A DNA stretch of 64,000 nucleotides from Bradyrhizobium sp. AUGA SZCCT0176. Its GTDB lineage: Bacteria > Pseudomonadota > Alphaproteobacteria > Rhizobiales > Xanthobacteraceae. The notes below the pieces were generated by a model. It had not been told where the DNA came from. It ran no database searches and saw nothing but the letters and a program-made list of their open reading frames with translations. A program made the position numbers and the translations under genes. Location of the stretch: assembly GCF_018130145.1 (NCBI RefSeq), contig NZ_JAFCMB010000017.1, positions 62,001 through 126,000 of the forward strand, given 5' to 3'. Positions 62,263 to 64,000 of the stretch are shown here, one piece after another. Numbering within the stretch: position 1 is the stretch's first letter; the number at the start of each line of letters is the position of its first letter.

Positions 62263-62268
62263 TTTTTT

Positions 62269-62404
62269 CTTCCTTCTCCCCTTGTGGGAGAAGGTGCCTT
62301 CGCGAGAGCGAAGGCGGATGAGGGCTCTATCCGCGGAGAGAACCCCTCACCCGTCCGCGATGCTGCGCATCGCGTCCACCCTCTCCCACAAGGGGAGAGG
62401 GAAG
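62269..62404. repeat. CTCCCCTTGTGGGAG repeat, family E, copy 2
   Basis: Ends CTTCTCCCCTTGTGGGAGAA and CTCTCCCACAAGGGGAGAGG mirror each other; inside are CCTTCGC-GAGA-GCGAAGG and CGCGATGC-TGC-GCATCGCG hairpins. Same element as 46231-46371 in the reverse order. Fills the gap between two convergent genes. Confidence 0.9.
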
Positions 62405-62435
62405 AAGGCGACGCGCTATCGCCGACGCGCGACCA

Positions 62436-63920
62436 TCACACGTTCAGATTCATCCACACCGCCTTCGGCTCGGTAAAATTCTCGATCGCGGCCGAGCCGT
62501 GTTCCCGGCCGAAACCGGAATCGCGCACGCCGCCCCATGGCAAGCGCACGTCGGTATAGCCATAGGTGTTGATCCAGACCGTTCCGGCCTTTGCATTCTT
62601 CGCGAAACGCTGCACCCGCCCGATGTCGCGGCTCCACACCCCGGCCGCGAGGCTGTAGGCGGTGCCGTTGGCGATCCGCAGCGCATCGGCTTCATCTCTG
62701 AACTTGATGACGCTGACCACCGGGCCGAAAATTTCCTCCTGCGAGATGCGCATCTCGTGTTCGACATTGGCGAACACGGCGGGGCTGATGAAATAGCCGC
62801 TGGTGCCGACGCGTGTCCCGCCGGTGGTCAGCAGCGCGCCTTCCTGCTGGCCGATATCGACATAATCGAGGATGCTCTTCATCTGCTTTTCGGAAATCAC
62901 CGGACCCAGCGCCGTGGCGCGATCACCGGGATCGCCGATGCGGATCGACTGGGCGCGTTGCGTCAGCCGTTCGACCACTTCATCGTAGACTTTCTCATGG
63001 ACCAGCACGCGGGAGCCTGCCGAGCACACCTGCCCGGCGTTGAAGAAGATTCCTGAAGCCGCCGCCTTGCTGGCGGCCTCGATATCGGCGTCGTCGAAGA
63101 TCACGTTGGCGGACTTGCCGCCGAGTTCGAGCGATACCCGTTTGAAGTTGCCGGCCGCACCGCGCAGGATGCCGCGGCCGACGCCTGGCGAGCCCGTGAA
63201 CGTGACCTTGTCGACATCAGGATGATTGACCAAGGCGTCGCCGACGACACGGCCGGGGCCGGTCACGATGTTGAGCACGCCCGGCGGCAGGCCGGCTTCC
63301 AGCGCCAGTTCGCCGATCCGCAGCGCCGACAGCGAGGTCAGTTCGGCGGGCTTCATCACGATGGTGCAGCCGCAGGCGAGCGCGGGCGCCAGTTTCCACA
63401 TCCCGATCATCAGCGGAAAATTCCAGGGAACGATCGCAGCGACCACGCCGACCGGCTCGCGCACCGTGTAGGTCAGCGCATCGTCCCGCGTCGAGACCAC
63501 CTCGCCGTGGATCTTGTCGGCCCAGCCCGCGTAGTAGGTCAGCGTGTCGATGGCGGCCGGAAGGTCCTGCCGCAGCACGCCTGAGATCGGCTTGCCGGCA
63601 TCCAGGCTTTCGAGTGCTGCGATTTCGTCCGAATGCTTCTTCATCAGTTCTGCAAGACGGAGCAGGATCTGCCCGCGCTCGGAGGCGCGCATGCTGCGCC
63701 AGGGGCCTTCGAAGGCCCGGCGGGCCGCGGCGACGGCGCGATCGACGTCGGCCTCGTTGCCTTCGGCCACGGTGGCAATGACCTGTTCGGTGGCTGGATT
63801 GAGCGTCTTGAAGGTGCGCCCGGAGATCGAAGGCACGTGCTGGCCGTCGATCAGCAGCAACCGGGGCCTGGCGGCCGCGATCGCAGGCGCCGTCGCAGTG
63901 TAATCATATGCAATGGACAT
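62436..63920 (-). CDS. NAD-dependent aldehyde dehydrogenase
   Basis: 494 residues. Catalytic set intact: VPWNFPLMIGMWKLAPALACG, the glutamate in SLELGGKSANVIFDDAD and the nucleophile in FFNAGQVCSAGSRV, with QEEIFGPVVSVIKF. Betaine/aldehyde dehydrogenase-like; substrate uncertain. GGAGG seven bases before the ATG at 63920 sets the start. A gene beginning at 63991 on the other strand may be its regulator. Confidence 0.9.
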   Translation of the reverse strand: MSIAYDYTATAPAIAAARPRLLLIDGQHVPSISGRTFKTLNPATEQVIATVAEGNEADVDRAVAAARRAFEGPWRSMRASERGQILLRLAELMKKHSDEIAALESLDAGKPISGVLRQDLPAAIDTLTYYAGWADKIHGEVVSTRDDALTYTVREPVGVVAAIVPWNFPLMIGMWKLAPALACGCTIVMKPAELTSLSALRIGELALEAGLPPGVLNIVTGPGRVVGDALVNHPDVDKVTFTGSPGVGRGILRGAAGNFKRVSLELGGKSANVIFDDADIEAASKAAASGIFFNAGQVCSAGSRVLVHEKVYDEVVERLTQRAQSIRIGDPGDRATALGPVISEKQMKSILDYVDIGQQEGALLTTGGTRVGTSGYFISPAVFANVEHEMRISQEEIFGPVVSVIKFRDEADALRIANGTAYSLAAGVWSRDIGRVQRFAKNAKAGTVWINTYGYTDVRLPWGGVRDSGFGREHGSAAIENFTEPKAVWMNLNV

Positions 63921-63979
63921 CATATTTCCTCCGTTTCTGTATCCCAAACTAGGAGGATATTTGGCGCAGTAAATATGAT
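63919..63979. promoter_or_regulatory. Candidate divergent control region
   Basis: ATCATATTT (63919-63927) and AAATATGAT (63971-63979) are perfect 9-bp inverted repeats 43 bases apart in an AT-rich gap between divergent starts. This could be a regulator site, but the left arm overlaps the first codon of the aldehyde dehydrogenase. Confidence 0.3.
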
Positions 63980-63990
63980 ATGATCTGCCT

Positions 63991-64000
63991 ATGGACCGCG
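63991..64000 (+). CDS. Start of a divergent gene, truncated by the window edge
   Basis: ATG GAC CGC at the last bases of the window, 70 bp from and divergent to the aldehyde dehydrogenase start, is placed like a regulator gene (for example LysR). Only three codons are visible, so this is a guess from layout. Confidence 0.25.

Overview
The window is chromosomal DNA from a high-GC alphaproteobacterium, most likely Bradyrhizobium or a close relative in the Nitrobacteraceae. The grounds are a TrcR (DUF1013) cell-cycle regulator, an NdvA/ChvA-type cyclic glucan exporter, TTT- and TAXI-type solute-binding proteins, DUF6494 and other small proteins typical of the group, and several families of intergenic palindromic repeats. 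Species cannot be decided from the sequence alone.

Layout. 1-14 kb: signalling genes (GGDEF-EAL end, two hybrid histidine kinases, a membrane diguanylate cyclase) mixed with metabolism (biotin-carrying propionyl-CoA carboxylase subunit, oxaloacetate decarboxylase-like enzyme, acylphosphatase). 14-19.5 kb: a GbsR/MarR regulator with an inverted repeat over its start codon, a DUF4166 protein and a membrane-anchored TIGR01777 epimerase in one operon, then a LysR/tautomerase pair, lipB, a lone FliN-like protein and tRNA-Leu(GAG).

19.6-29.8 kb: an accessory island. The last bases of the tRNA-Leu gene recur at 29771-29787 (16 of 17 identical, first 14 perfect), as expected of an element integrated at the tRNA 3' end. 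Inside lie a V8/trypsin-like protease fused to a NucA-type nuclease and a complete retron: WGR/HEAT-repeat protein, winged-helix SWIM protein, a structured non-coding RNA, and a retron reverse transcriptase with NAxxH, YADD and VTG motifs plus two C-terminal membrane helices. Gene content matches the retron class described as type XIII (RT + WHSWIM + ARM). No integrase is present. This is the most interesting part of the window and very probably an anti-phage locus.

30-47 kb: ordinary chromosome: acetylpolyamine/histone deacetylase-like enzyme, secreted proteins, a REC-EAL protein that has lost key residues in both domains, an orphan TctC-type binding protein, a TAXI-TRAP transporter with a divergent SDR, propionyl-CoA synthetase, and several small conserved proteins. 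47-64 kb: trcR; ispH-thrB-rnhA in one cluster; peroxiredoxin; fadD; a D-Ala-D-Ala carboxypeptidase with a long Lys/Ala/Pro tail; ndvA; transport, HisE-like and DedA-like proteins; nitronate monooxygenase; aldehyde dehydrogenase; and the first codons of a divergent gene at the right edge.

At least seven families of dispersed palindromic repeats sit between genes. In one family two copies show compensatory base changes in their inner hairpins and a swapped module order.
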